From: Distichodus sexfasciatus
Taxonomy: Eukaryota; Chordata; Actinopteri; Characiformes; Distichodontidae
NCBI GenBank assembly: GCA_032718565.1
Contig: JAVGVS010000011.1
Location: 5,023,904-5,087,903 of the forward strand
Length of the DNA: 64,000 bases
Direction of reading: 5' to 3'
Shown here: one piece after another, positions 10,900 through 22,110 of the stretch
Position numbering within the stretch: the stretch's first letter is position 1
How the letters are laid out: every line of letters starts with the position of its first letter
Notes under the pieces: generated by a model
What the model was told of the DNA's origin: nothing
What the model saw: only the letters and a program-made list of their open reading frames with translations
Database searches by the model: none
Made by a program: the position numbers and the translations under genes

Positions 10900-11300
10900 A
10901 AATGGTCAGTGAGGTAGTGAGCAACTTACAGGCCATAACTGTATGCTTGTAAACAAATATTAGTGCACACATAAGTATTTTGATTGTTTTTAACTGTGCT
11001 AAAAAATTTGATTAAGCTTTGGCCGACTTTATATTCTTTCAGTCATCTTAGTTGATCAGAACGGTCTAGATTACTGCACTGCTGTATATATACCAGTCCT
11101 TAGTGTTTTTGGGAGAAGCTAACAAAAATTAGCAATACTACCAATTTAACTACTTTTTTCAGTATCTTATCAGAATGGAAGCTACTTTTATTAAAACATT
11201 TAGTTATACATTCTCCTGTAAGCACAGACACTCTTTTTCCTGCTTGTTTTTACCTCCAAGCTCCCTGAGAAACACAGCAGACCTAAGAGTTTTGGGATTA
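10900..11300. other. Non-coding sequence, nothing recognised
   Basis: AT-rich sequence without exon signals or repeats shared with the rest of the window. Confidence 0.4.
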
Positions 11301-11700
11301 AAGGGCAGTGCAGTGCCTTGGGCACGTGTTTTGGTCATGCCACAGCCAAATCTCGATCACCAGCACTGCGGCAGTGCCAAACGGCGCAGGATTGCGTGTA
11401 AGCAAAGCGGCAGATCGAGGAAGGAGATCTATCTTAACCACACTTTAGCCGTGTTTATATCACTGGTGCTAGGGAATCGTTTGTGACCTAAATACCGTAA
11501 TTTCCCCAAACAGAGATTAGCAGAACAGCCCTCGCCATAAGAAAAGCATCAAAGGCATTCCAGCGCTCTGTCGAAGGCCGCTAACGACCCAGGCATTAGG
11601 TGCTAATTCAACTTGACACTTTTTCCTGGGAGCTTTTTATTCGCCCACATTTCCAAATAAGCAAGCTGGGTAAGGCTTTGAGAGCAAAAACGTGCAGAAA
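11301..11700. promoter_or_regulatory. Candidate conserved non-coding element
   Basis: Repeat-free block with balanced composition: ggattgcgtgtaagcaaagc, gctaacgacccaggcattag, ggtgctaattcaacttgaca and ttattcgcccacatttcc. Such texture between AT-rich flanks is typical of developmental enhancers in fish gene deserts. No coding frame. Confidence 0.3.
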
Positions 11701-12577
11701 ATATCACACAAGGTGCAGTGATAAGAATGAGAAAAGGTTGACTACTGTGCAGATAAGAAAACGAAGAGTAGTTTAAGTTGCTTTCAATTGACTATTGAAT
11801 GGAGTAGATCGTCGTAGTCGTTAGATTTTCAAAATTAAAAAAATATATTACACATTTTGCAAAAATGTCTAATTCTGACTGTGGTTTTAAGTCAATAATG
11901 TATCTCAAACAGCGTTACTTTCTTTTTCAAGACATCTGCACAGCACCTAAGATTTCCTTTGAGGGAGACCAAAACTCGTTTCTCAGCAATCCTACCCCCT
12001 CCTGCCCAAACCGGCCACCTCTGTCTGTTAATTATCCTGGATTGAAATTCAACCCCACTGTTAAAAAACTCAAAATCACCTCTTTCCCTCCAAGTCCTCA
12101 GTCATCTTGGGTTACGGCACATTGTTCTGGGACTTTTCAGTGGATTTGTACCCAACACCCTGCTCTTACACACAGCAGCTGTTTTGAAGAAGCAGTCAGG
12201 AGTTCCTGGAGCCTGCACTTTAATGTGCTGTTACAAGCCTTCTTCATCATTTTTTAATAAATAGCTTTACAGTTTTAATTAACAAACAGAGAGAAAACAA
12301 CAGAAAGAGCATGCAGTTCTCTAACAGGACGAGAGTTTAAAAGCACAGCATAATTCATATATTATTTTGAAAAATACCTTAAAGTAACTTTTAAATTGTA
12401 AGATTAATTTCTGTTCTGAAAAAATTCAGTGAAAATCAGTAAAAATACAGTAAAAATATTCTGGCCATGCAGCAGGAAGTCAAAAATTACACCACTGTTT
12501 GCAATGTACAGATTTGTGGGAAATTCAACTTATAATTAGAGAAAAATGTCATAATTCATACATCAATGGAGAAATTA
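11701..12577. other. Non-coding sequence with a 130-codon open frame
   Basis: The plus-strand frame 11865-12257 is open, but codon use is not biased, it is Ser/Pro/Phe/Leu-rich, and I see no domain. The part 11940-12190 is mixed and repeat-free and may be conserved. I do not call it a gene. Confidence 0.3.
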
Positions 12578-12700
12578 ATAGTGTAACAGTTAGGAAGTTA
12601 GCCCCCTGGTCCAAAGGTTGCCGGTTCAACTTCTGGACCAGTAAAGGTACCACTGAAGTACTCATGAGCAAGGTACCGCCCCCAAACACTGCTCCCCGTG
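12578..12700 (+). mobile_element. tRNA-headed SINE, 3'-truncated
   Basis: The head has gtgtaacagttaggaagtta and gttgccggttcaacttctgg (B-box region), followed by gtaccactgaagtactcatg and agcaaggtaccg. It lacks the later 'gctccttcacgg' body found in full copies. Confidence 0.8.
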
Positions 12701-13282
12701 TGCTGACCAGTCATAATGTGTGGCTTTTACACATGTATGTTTGAGTGAGTAGGTGTGTGTATACAGAGTGTTTACATGTGTGCATGAGGTAGTGAAAATG
12801 TCACATGGTGTACTTTGAAGCTTTGTCTGAGTTTCAGTACTGTAGTTAATTGCTGTTCAAGCGTTTGTTCAGAAAAATCCAATTTGTCATACTCATTTGA
12901 GGGAAGGGGCACCATTTTTAGGACTTAATATTGATACAGCCTGCTGCTGTGATTCTGTTGTGTACACCAGGGATTTATATGTTGCATGTTTTAAAAATTG
13001 ATTAAATTAGAATTTCTGCAAATTAATGATTTGTGTTCCACTGTAGTAGTTAAAAACCAAACCAAATGAAGTACCTGACCTTTATCCCAGAATTGAGTCA
13101 GTCAGCATGGGTTGTTTTTATTTCTTTAAACTGTTTAGAAACATATTGGCCTTAACAATTTTAGTTTGCATATAAAAAAAAAAATTAAAGTTTTTGCCAA
13201 AATGTAAACACCAAACCTTGAATCACACCCAGAAGTCTTCTGTGCCTGCAGTGCCCACAACATAGAATTCGATTCGACATAG
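12701..13282. other. AT-rich non-coding sequence
   Basis: Starts with a GT-rich patch (12740-12790). Otherwise no features. Confidence 0.4.
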
Positions 13283-13679
13283 AAAAATTATGGCAACAAA
13301 GTGACAATTAATAACATTAATTCGATTTTAAGTCATTTGGTACCAATTCTAAGCTGATTTGAACAATTAATTTGTATAAAGATAAATAAGAATTACAGTT
13401 TTAATGTGTTCAATTAAGTAACATTTCGCAGATATTTGGTAAATCTAACTTACTTTTTTATAGTAAATATTAATCAGTTTTCCATGTAAAATTGATGTAG
13501 ATTTACTCAACATTTGCCATAATATTAGTAAATACAAAATATTTCATCTGATGATTTCACTGCTTTGTATTTAATAGTTTTGTTTAAATTTACTTAATTA
13601 AATCAATAGATTTTAATCAAATTTGTAGTACTTAAAATCTATTCAATTATATTACGTGTCACTTTGTTGCCATATTTTT
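13283..13679. mobile_element. AT-rich MITE with ~24-bp terminal inverted repeats
   Basis: The left end ttatggcaacaaagtgaca (to 13306) is mirrored at the right by tgtcactttgttgccata (from 13657). Including the adjacent A/T run, the inverted repeat is about 24 bases with one or two mismatches. The interior (about 350 bp) is very AT-rich with no frame. Superfamily undetermined; exact ends inside the A/T runs are uncertain. Confidence 0.75.
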
Positions 13680-13729
13680 TTTAAGTAGCCAATGGTCAAA
13701 TTTTTTTGAGTGCAGAGAATAATATACTG

Positions 13730-14116
13730 TGTGTTTGTGTATACAATGTGTTGTGTTTACGTGTGTGTGTAAAGTAGAGATGATGTGACGTGTATGAGTG
13801 TGTCAGTGTGTGTGGTGGGTTATAATAGAGGTGCTAACGTGTGTGTTGGAGTGAGTGTACAGAGTGTGGTGTTTACGTGTGTGTGTGAGGTAGGAATAAT
13901 GTGGTGTATGTATAATAAGTATGTGTAGTGTTTATATGAGGGAGGTGGAAGTGTGTGTGTGCGTGTTTGTGTGTGTGTGTGTGTACATATGGAGAGGGTG
14001 TGTGATGTTTACATGTGTATGTGTCAGTGAGGGAGGGGATGTGGCAGTGTGATGGAGGGAGTGGGAGTGGGTTTGCTGTATGTGTATGTGTATGTGTGTG
14101 TGTGTGTGTGTGTGAG
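13730..14116. repeat. GT-rich minisatellite/microsatellite tract
   Basis: Imperfect repeats of gtgtttacgtgtgtgtg, gtgtgtgaggtag and similar units, with pure (GT)n at about 13965-13983 and 14095-14114. The units tgtttacgtgtgtgtg and tgtttatatgag repeat at tens of bases, so this is a decayed minisatellite rather than a plain dinucleotide array. Confidence 0.85.
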
Positions 14117-14542
14117 AGAGACAGAGATGCTCAGCACAGATTAGGACTAGATAGTGCCTTAACATCAAGAACAGCTTTTGTTGTGGTTCCCACATTGTGT
14201 GAACCATCCAGGAGCATGCTTCCAACTTTGCGTCTCTGTGCTGTCAATAATAAAATACAGAGATTAAACGCCAGCATGATGTAGCAAAGGTGACTATAAG
14301 TATTCAATCAGCAGCATTCGACAGGGGAAACGGATAGTCCTACAGGTCAAAACAAATTCAAAACGAAGTGTGTGTTGTACCCTGTTTTGCTTTGCATTCC
14401 TTAGTTTTGATGTAAAAAGGAAAAACAGATATTGCATAATGTAGGGAATTAAAAGTTGAGATTTTGATTTTGCAATGTAGTGGAGTAGAAGCAAGAAGTC
14501 TCAACAAATGGAAACGCTCTGGTAAAGTAGAAATACATAAGT
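14117..14542. other. Non-coding sequence, nothing recognised
   Basis: Mixed composition after the GT tract; no exon or repeat signals. Confidence 0.35.
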
Positions 14543-14745
14543 AGGGGCAGTTAGTAGCATAACAAGTACCAGACCGGTAAAAGTACTCATGAGCAAGGTA
14601 CCATCCCCAAGAACTGCTCTCCAGGCACTGCACATCAGCTGCCCACTCTCTTTCATGGACGGGTCAAATGCAGAGGTCACATTCTGTCGTGGTGCATTGT
14701 GTGCTGTGCTGTGGCGTGTTCACAATGACACTTAAATTCCCACTT
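14543..14745 (+). mobile_element. tRNA-headed SINE with deleted B-box region
   Basis: Starts aggggcagttagtagcataa, then jumps to accagaccggtaaaagtact, losing the anticodon/T-arm part. The body (catgagcaaggtaccat, ctttcatggacgggtcaaat, gcagaggtcaca) and tail (gtgctgtgctgtgg) are intact. Without the B box it should not be transcribed by Pol III. Confidence 0.85.
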
Positions 14746-14856
14746 AAGTACAGTAAGAAATTACATTTACTTCATTACTATTCACCACTACGTAAGCTAG
14801 GCGCCAAACACACCCGCACAGTATCACACTCATACACACACACACACACACTTAGT
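14746..14856. other. Spacer with (CA)n
   Basis: Short unique stretch ending in a (CA)n at 14834-14850 that abuts the MITE. Confidence 0.7.
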
Positions 14857-15120
14857 CTTGTATTACTATCTTTGTGAGGTCTTTCCATAGACTCCCATAA
14901 TGAGTAAAGTACGTAATTTTACACCTACACCTAATCCTAACCCTAACCTTAACCTCAGTAACCAAAAGCACATCTTTTACCTCGTTTAGTTTCTCAAATA
15001 AAACAAGCACATTTTCTATAAAGGCATTTTTCCTCATGGGGACCTCTCAAATGTCCCCATAAAAAAACAGATAAAAGTGATTTTAGGGGACAAAACGGTC
15101 CCCACAATGCGATAAATACA
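14857..15120 (-). mobile_element. CA-repeat-associated MITE (copy A, old)
   Basis: Shares order and words with 52601-52872: cttgtattactatctttgtg at the start, cctaaccctaaccttaacct, ctcagtaaccaaaagcaca, then tggggacc-type stems (gggacctctcaaatgtcccc). It is flanked by CA-rich DNA on both sides. Strand is given relative to copy D at 57061. Diverged, so older than copies C and D. Confidence 0.75.
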
Positions 15121-15604
15121 TCAACACACACATGTGGATGTGCACACACATTAAAAACAAGTTGCTTGAATGCCTTAAATATGAAACAGTTGTAATGAAA
15201 TCTTGTGTAATGTGAAATATTGTGTCACACTATTTAGAAATAACAGGCCAATAAAACACAGCGAGAGTCACATCCTGAAAACACACACACCGTGTTTCTG
15301 TTCTAGCAGGGTGACCTAAAACTCGTCACTCCTTAACAAGATCACAAAAGGGCTAATACTTGACAGAATACATGAATATTAACCAGCATATCTTTATGAA
15401 AAATGAATATTCATCACTTCACTTCACACAGTCTCCCTCTTTGGCAGCACTTGCAATGTACACTGATGTAGAAGGGTGCATTAATGCTAATATATGTTAA
15501 ACAAGGGACGTGAAGACTGTTAAAGTAACGAGACGACAGTGCTGCTAAGTCGTATGGGAGACAAACCTTCTGACTGATGGCTGTGGGTGTGTGTGTGTGT
15601 GTGT
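15121..15604. other. Non-coding sequence with (GT)n at its end
   Basis: AT-rich with a (GT)n at 15588-15605. Nothing else recognised. Confidence 0.4.
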
Positions 15605-15955
15605 GAATCTTCCCCCGCAGATGTGGGTCTGGGGTTAATTAGGCGTAAAACACAATGCTAATCTAATGTTTATGATGTCGGCGGTGAGCTCTGATGACCT
15701 CGGAGTGACGTGAGAGCGAGACATGGCGGGTTGGTTACACTGCACGTTTGAGGAAGAGACAGCATCGCGGAACCGAGGCCTACAGCGCCGACTATTAAGC
15801 TGAGAAAGAGTGTTTGTTTACACTGGATCGTAATCCGGCTCAAACCCTACAGCTTCAAAAGCCATGGCAGGAGGGAAGCTGTGTGAACGTAGGCGAGGCT
15901 GAGCCGCATTAGGGGTAAAACAGCAGCGCTCCATGTGACGAAGTCGCAGGAACTC
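15605..15955. promoter_or_regulatory. Candidate conserved non-coding element
   Basis: Repeat-free and GC-richer. It has ggggttaattaggcgtaaaa (homeodomain-like TTAATTAGG), gatgacctcggagtgacgtg and cactggatcgtaatccggct. The boundary with L2-derived sequence at about 15960 is sharp. Confidence 0.35.
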
Positions 15956-15961
15956 ACACAG

Positions 15962-16115
15962 GCCAAGTTTACATTTGCATTAACACATTTAGCAGGCTAT
16001 CTTATCCAGAATGACTTCTATGACCTGGAGCAATTTGGGGTTAAGGGCCTTGCTCAGGGACCCAATGGTAGTAGTTCTGCCAGTAGAAGAGAGCCAGATT
16101 TGGAGTGTACAACCA
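15962..16115 (-). mobile_element. L2-tail SINE/LINE remnant
   Basis: The reverse complement ends in agataagatagcctgctaaa and taatgcaaatgtaaac, a decayed 'gataagagcatctgctaaatg' L2 tail. The adjacent ggggttaagggccttgctca and gggacccaatggtagtag belong to a common fish repeat that shares this tail. Confidence 0.6.
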
Positions 16116-16422
16116 AAAAGTCACTAAAACAGCAAAATCAATGAGGTTCCAGGTATTGTCACATCTACAGTCAATCAACTGTTTGTATTGTTTCTTAGTT
16201 TTTTAATAATTGAAGATCAAAGGTTTAAAGCAAGTAAATTCATAGGGAAATTTTAACATTTTGCACATTAGCTTTGCTGAGCTAACAGTTTTACACACTC
16301 TTAGAATCCTCTCATCACAAGGATCACAAGCATCACAAGGAAGCTGAGACACTTTTTAGTCTCATGACTGAAGACTTTATCTACAATTTGATGAGATCTA
16401 TTTGATGACAGCAATTTGACGA
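16116..16422. other. AT-rich non-coding sequence
   Basis: No features beyond small local repeats such as atcacaagg/atcacaag at 16316-16340. Confidence 0.4.
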
Positions 16423-16676
16423 GGGGCAGTTGGTGTAACAGTTAGGGCATTCACCCCATGATCAAAAGATCACCGGTTCGAATCCCGGACTGGTAAAGTT
16501 ACCACTCTGCTACTCATGAGCAAGGTACTGTACCAAGCACTACTCCCTGGGCGCTGCACTTGTTAGATGCCCACTGCTCCTTCACGGGTGGGTCAAATGC
16601 AGAGGTCACATTTCGTTGTGGTGCACTGTGTGCTGTGCTGTGGTGCGTTCACGATGACAATCACTCACTTTCACTT
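16423..16676 (+). mobile_element. tRNA-headed SINE, most complete copy
   Basis: Used here as the reference. The head ggggcagttggtgtaacagt is A-box-like, and accggttcgaatcccggact contains a near-perfect B box GGTTCGAATCC. Next come gtaccact-type middle words, ctactcatgagcaaggtact, tgcccactgctccttcacgg, gtcaaatgcagaggtcaca, cgttgtggtgcactgtgtgc, and a tail acgatgacaatcactcactt. About 254 bp. The Pol III boxes look usable, so this is among the youngest copies in the window. Confidence 0.9.
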
Positions 16677-17700
16677 AGAACTACTTCACTTGGACGGTAT
16701 GTCAAGAATAACTATGTTGTACTAAAGAATAACCATAATCATGTCATTAACTGTCTATTCATATTTTTTTCAAAGAAAGGATCAGCCTTTAAAAGGAGTC
16801 TGTGGAAAGCATCTCAGGTTCCTCACAATGACATCAGTTCCATAAGTGATGAGATAATGGGTGAGGGCAGACTGCGCTCACATCTTGCCCTTTAGCTTTA
16901 TTAATATAAAATCCAACTAATACACTCTTACTTGTGCTGTAAAGCTCTACAAATTATTCACTAATCTGATGAGAGAGAGAGAGAGAGAGCTTGGATTAGC
17001 AGTTTGGTTTTATCTGGTCACCATCTTAATCTGGTCAATTTTAAAGGGGTCATCTTAATCCGTTTTGGAAGCTCTCAAGATGGCTGAGAAACAAAACTAC
17101 TGGGAAAACCAGCACTGACCACTTCATCATTTCCACTTTCTTTAGACATGTACAGCATTGTTGTAAAATAGTGATTACAAATTCTACAGTAATTATATTT
17201 TTACAGAGCTTCCCTGTAAAACACTTTGCATTGTGGGTAACTGCATGACTGCATGGCGTTACAGTTAATTACACCAGAAGTACCAACTGTTGAATTAATC
17301 ACAAGGTTTAGATTGTTCGTATCTGATCTTATTGGGCAGTTTGACATAATATAAGAGAGGTTTCGTTTGATCTAACACTTCATACTGCATATGGCAATAT
17401 CCAATATTAAAGCACTGTAGAAGGTAAGCAGTTTCTATGCAAAGCTACTTTAGTAAGCTCCACTAAATTAAGTAGATTTGAATCAACTTATGTTGATCAT
17501 TTAAGTTGTTGTTTTGAGCAGTATGTCCAAACGTTCTGGAAATCCTGCTGTAAATATGTTATGGATATTTTTCAGTTTACTTTTTCATTTTATTTTATTT
17601 TTTTGTGTGTAATCAGCAAAGGACCATCAAGGGTCAGTTTAAGAGTTCTGATGGTCTGTGGGTTTTTTTTTCAGCTGTGAGGAGTGTACTGCTGTTTGTT
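16677..17700. other. Non-coding sequence
   Basis: A short (GA)n lies at 16973-16990. Words such as ttacagagcttccctgtaaa near 17205 suggest an old transposon, but I could not define ends. Confidence 0.35.
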
Positions 17701-18072
17701 ATGGAAAGTTTGGGGATGGGTGTTAGATGTTAGATGTTAGGACAGCTGCACGGCTCCACGTTCTTCCAACCTTTAAACACAGAGCTTTTTAAATAAAGCT
17801 CCTCGTAAAGCAACGCTGCACTCCTTACAACGGTGTCATTTGGACACTGATTCACTCCAACAAAGCACCGCGGAAGTGACACATGACAACTCCACTCTGT
17901 GTTTTCGCACTGCCAAATCCACAGACAAAAAGCACAACATTGGTGGTGCGCGTATGGCCTTTTTCCTTTCACTTTATCACTATTATCCGTCTCAGAGACA
18001 ACGCGGAGATGCATTAGACATATGTTTTATTTATCCTGGGTTTCTCGGGGTAGGAGAAGTGACAAGACTTAC
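17701..18072. other. Unique segment flanking a candidate exon
   Basis: Begins with a small tandem ttagatg x3 (17720-17740). Composition rises in GC towards 18073. No clear features. Confidence 0.3.
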
Positions 18073-18224
18073 GAGCAGTGCCGGGTGAGGAAGCGACTGC
18101 AGCCCCCGTCGGTGGCGCGATCCTGGCCCTCGTCTCCCTCGCTGCTCGCCCTGTTCACCAACGGTGGAGGTCACAGTGGGGTCACTGTGCCACTCTTCTG
18201 CATGAGGAATCATGTGTGTTAGCA
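18073..18224 (-). CDS. Exon-like segment, unidentified (low-moderate confidence)
   Basis: On the minus strand a long polypyrimidine tract (the (GGGA)n at 18231-18275 read in reverse) ends cccctacag at 18225, and a perfect donor gtaagt follows 18073 (18072-18067). The 152-nt interval has one frame open throughout, giving a basic Arg/Gly-rich stretch with GEQGEQRGRRGPGS. A second frame is open only from about 18161 and has the stronger coding-like codon pattern, with third positions mostly C or G (ASSEGDEGQ, then GGCSRFLTRHC); it would need the weaker internal acceptor gaacag. No family is recognised. If real, it belongs to a minus-strand gene together with 56153-56219. It may also be an lncRNA exon or chance. 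Confidence 0.3.
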
Positions 18225-19747
18225 CTGTAGGGGAGAGGGAGGGAGGGAGGGAGGGAGAGAAAGAGGAGAAGGGTGTCAAACCACCGGGGCGCTTTTTCAC
18301 CAGATTCGCAAGGATCGACATCCTGACGTGTTTGTTGGATTCGTGAGAAGTGTGTTGTGAAGCAGGCAGCTCTGTTTTCCTGCTTTGGAACCGTCGCGTG
18401 TAAGGACTGATCTAAGTCGGCACGGATCAAACTGCATTTTAAGGCGTCCTGTTACAAAGTGAAGCAGGTTACCTGTAAAAGTACCACTGAAGACTGCAGA
18501 CTGCTAGCGACAAGAAAAATACAACTTCATTTCGGGAGACAGTTGTCCTGATTATAGCACATCGATTTCAGAGACTTATATTAGATATGTCAAATGAAAA
18601 CATACTGGAATTCTGTATGTTCTTAACATTTTTTTTGTGTGTGACCACACAGGATATAGACATGAGATCATATATACAGTACTGTGCAAAAACATACATG
18701 TAAATATTATTCCTCAAGAATACATTAAAAGGACAAGAAAGTCTGGCTCTTTTAGAACAACATAAGAGAACTGAATGGTGGTTTCAGACCCTTGCAAATT
18801 ACTATATTCATAATAGTAAACATGAAAACTGACCGCAACCATAAATATTATTAAGATTAAAATACAGCAACATAGCATTATACCCTTCTATATGTTTTTA
18901 ACGTGTGTCAAACTATGAGCAACATACTTGTTTAATTTTTGGGTAAAACCAGGTCATTTAACCTCAAAGTTCTTTCTGGTGACTCTGGTGAATATTCACT
19001 CCTGTGGTATGAAGGGGAACTCTGCGCCTGATGAGTAAACTAACAAAAATTCAGACTGATAAGTAGTGTTCAGGGAAAAGCTGAATAGCACAAACTCATA
19101 CAAAAGCACACACTGTGACTATAACAAACCTCCAAGGTGTCCAGTCCGAATCAGTCAGCTGACCAAAAGTGCTATTTCATCTTTATATCGTGCAGTGCAT
19201 TCATTTTATTTGTTTTGCACATAAATCTTCTATAATAATAAAATGGAAAATGGAATGGTATACAAGATGGAAAAGCAGGGTATACTGCATATCTGCAATA
19301 GATGTTACACGACATTAATATCAAACAAAGTCAATTTCCAGAATTACAGGCAAAGACAGAAAAAAAGATCAAAACTTGGCACAATTTTTAGAGGCTGCTA
19401 TTATTTCAGAAAGCATAACATTTTAAGAGTAAAAGGTTTAAGATTAAAAACGAACATTTTCTGATATGTGATACTTACTGATTCTGTACACAACTGTTTA
19501 TTTTCCCTTTTCTGTTCTGAGACGTGTACCTCTCAGAGCTGTAACTATACCTCACTGTCAATGAGATTATTATATTGGAGTAAATCCTAAGCCTGTGATG
19601 TGGTAATGTGCTTTTTCTCTCCTGAACAGCTGTTGCTTTGAAGACAGTACTGGTGGCGGCACTGTTAATTTTACATGCTCTCCAAAAGGATCAAGTGTTA
19701 TGCTAAGCAGCTCTTGACTGTGGCCTGCAGCAGCTGCTGAAGTGCTT
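18225..19747. other. Non-coding sequence with (GGGA)n at its start
   Basis: 18229-18275 is a (GGGA)n/GA purine tract. The rest is AT-rich without exon signals or shared repeats; 18310-18450 is mixed and may be conserved. Confidence 0.4.
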
Positions 19748-19779
19748 GGGTGTGTGTGTGTGTGTGTGTGTGTGTGTCA
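19748..19779. repeat. (TG)n microsatellite
   Basis: About 15 uninterrupted TG units. Confidence 0.95.
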
Positions 19780-20639
19780 CCGTTCGGACCAGGACACATA
19801 CAGAGGTACGAGGACTCCGCTGGAGGCGAAAAAGCCACAACCAGCCGCATGAATGTACAGTAAAAGAGGAATTTATCTCATCTCCAAAAGGATGAATGCA
19901 AATCAAATATCATATTTTGCCAATTTAAAAATTAGTCTAATTAATACAGCATGATGTTGCTGAAATTATAATGAATCATATTTATTCTGTTGCCCTGGAG
20001 GGATGTTCCAATTCTGTGGTCCTTAATTCATACCATAAGTCAATGGATGAATTTTAATCAGAAACTGCTGAATCTAACAGAATGCCTTGATTAGTCTTGA
20101 TGATATACAGGGTGCTTTATATAATTCAAAATTGTTTTACTGTTGCAAAAAAGGCCAAGACAAGCATGCGTCACCAATTACGTTTGCTTCCGACCATCCC
20201 ACATGTCCTTCAAATGCCATTTCAGATTACAAAAAGACACTTATGGCATGTAAGATAATTATCACTTTCAGTTACAATTTGAAATATAATAATCACTTGC
20301 GATTTTAATTCAACAGCTAAAGTACAGAGGTCCCTTCTTTGGTTAACTGTGTTGAAGAGTTTATGTGCTCAGCCCAAATATATATGCTCTAATACTAATC
20401 TGGTGTTCTGACTATGAGATGCCTGAAAAAATGGGATCTGAGTTTTATATTTTGCAAACAATAAGCCCCAAAACATCACTTTTCACTAAACTGTTTGAAA
20501 CAAGCTGAATTAAGGTGACCAAAAAAGCGTTTGTCCAAAACACCTCCAAAAAAGGCCTCAGCTCTAGAAACTGGTCATGTCACATTTCAAAAACCACATC
20601 TGTCCAGAATTTCAGACTATGAATTAGAAAACTAACTGC
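19780..20639. other. Non-coding sequence, nothing recognised
   Basis: AT-rich; no exon pattern, no repeat matching others in the window. Confidence 0.4.
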
Positions 20640-21230
20640 TCAACCTTCTTCTCCCTTTTAGTGGCTATTTTCTATCACTGTTATGTCAGTTTTTACAAAA
20701 TTCTGAACTCCCCGAGCCGAGGCAGGTCTTAAACGAGACTCATAAGCACATCTTGTAGCTGTGAATAACAACGTTTCTCTGCTCCCCCCCTCTCCTGTGA
20801 AACTGTTTCTGAATCTAATAATTATCCTCTTCATCCTCTTAATTCTGACTTGGGCGCTGGGCTGAGAACCAGGCCGGCTGCCAGCTCGGAGCGGAGCTGC
20901 CGTTGTCAGGAGGATTACAGTCATAGGAATCGCTCGGCAGGAGGCAGGGCAGCCTGCAATTACAGCGCCGCGGCACCTTTGATTTAAAGGAAACTTTCAG
21001 AAACTGACTAAAATGTTGAATAATACGCCATTAGAGATTCCACAGGGCAGTGCTGAAAAGAAACCCTCCCCTTTCAGAAATCCCCCCTCACTTGCACACA
21101 CACAAATACACACACACTCCAAAAGTTGTTTGTTGCGGAAGACGGCGACACAATTGATGTTTGGTGATGGAGGGCTACAGAAGCTCACAATGGCGGTTTG
21201 GACGAACCACCTGTGACTATTAGTGTCCAC
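20640..21230. promoter_or_regulatory. Candidate conserved non-coding block
   Basis: Repeat-poor sequence with ctgtttctgaatctaataat, ttaattctgacttgggcgct, attacagtcataggaatcgc and gcaattacagcgccgcggca, then tttgatttaaag (TCF/LEF-like CTTTGAT). A small (CA) patch sits at 21095-21120. Confidence 0.35.
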
Positions 21231-21339
21231 GAACAGGTTCTTTTATGCAAAATTTTTTTTAACTTTCACCATTAGCAGAAATATTCACTTCCCGTCCCAA
21301 CCACCAAATCCTAGCAGCAAATAAAACAATTCATATATT

Positions 21340-22110
21340 CTCTTGCAATAAAAGCAATGAATGAAATGGCTTCCAAAGGAAAGGAATCTTTTATACGACG
21401 TCCCCTCGGATTTTTAAATGAAAATGAGGGGTCAACTTCTCTCATTCTCCTCACAAAGGCGTGAAAGAAGGATGGGGGGTGGCTTGACGGGTACAGCAGA
21501 AGGTGAAGCGATGAAAAGGGGAAGACGGAGAGAGACGCGGACGCCCGGCTCACATCAATGCCGCATTGTGAGCTTTGGCGGGCGCGGGCCACAATCGCAC
21601 CGGCCCCGTAATTAAATTTCACACAATATGAGGCAGCAAATGACATGTAAATTATAAATGGCCGATTCCTTGCTCTCCGCGACAGTGTTAAATAAGAGAG
21701 GTGTAAGAGAAATCATTAGATTATGCTGCGCAAAGAAGGGAGGGAGGGCAGGAAGGGAGGGAGGGAATTAAAAAAAAAAAGAAGAAGAAGTTGCCATTCT
21801 TGGGAGGTGGAGATGGAGATGGTGGGGCGGGGAAATTGGGCAAAACGCCGCATTCGGAGACGGTTTCAAACGGCCGCCCGGACAATGGCCGTCCGCCGTG
21901 CGATTGTGTTTGTGTACCTGAGTATAAAACGGACATTATGGGTATTTTTGTCCTGCCCACCACGATGCTCGGGCGGCCTCGAAAAGAGGAGTGAGATAAG
22001 TGGACGCACTTCACCAGCTTCTTGTTTCTCTCCCCAATTACCCTCTAAATAAATAGACACGGCCCACCGGCATCAACAATGAAATATAGCTTGAAAGGAG
22101 AAAGGAAAGT
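21340..22110. promoter_or_regulatory. Candidate conserved non-coding cluster with CpG-rich patches
   Basis: Strong enhancer-like texture: cccgtaattaaatttcacac, gacatgtaaattataaatgg, ctccgcgacagtgttaaata, a block at 21865-22010 with aatggccgtccgccgtgcga and cgggcggcctcgaaaagagg, and ccccaattaccctctaaata. CpGs are dense in 21530-21610 and 21840-22000, unusual for the window. A poly-purine (GGGA)n and an A-run (21735-21790) interrupt it. Confidence 0.4.

Noticed and set aside
11865..12257. 130-codon plus-strand frame
   Set aside because: No codon bias, domain or splice bounds; likely chance in a possibly conserved non-coding block.
16423..16495. A tRNA gene
   Set aside because: Same reason: SINE head with downstream body.
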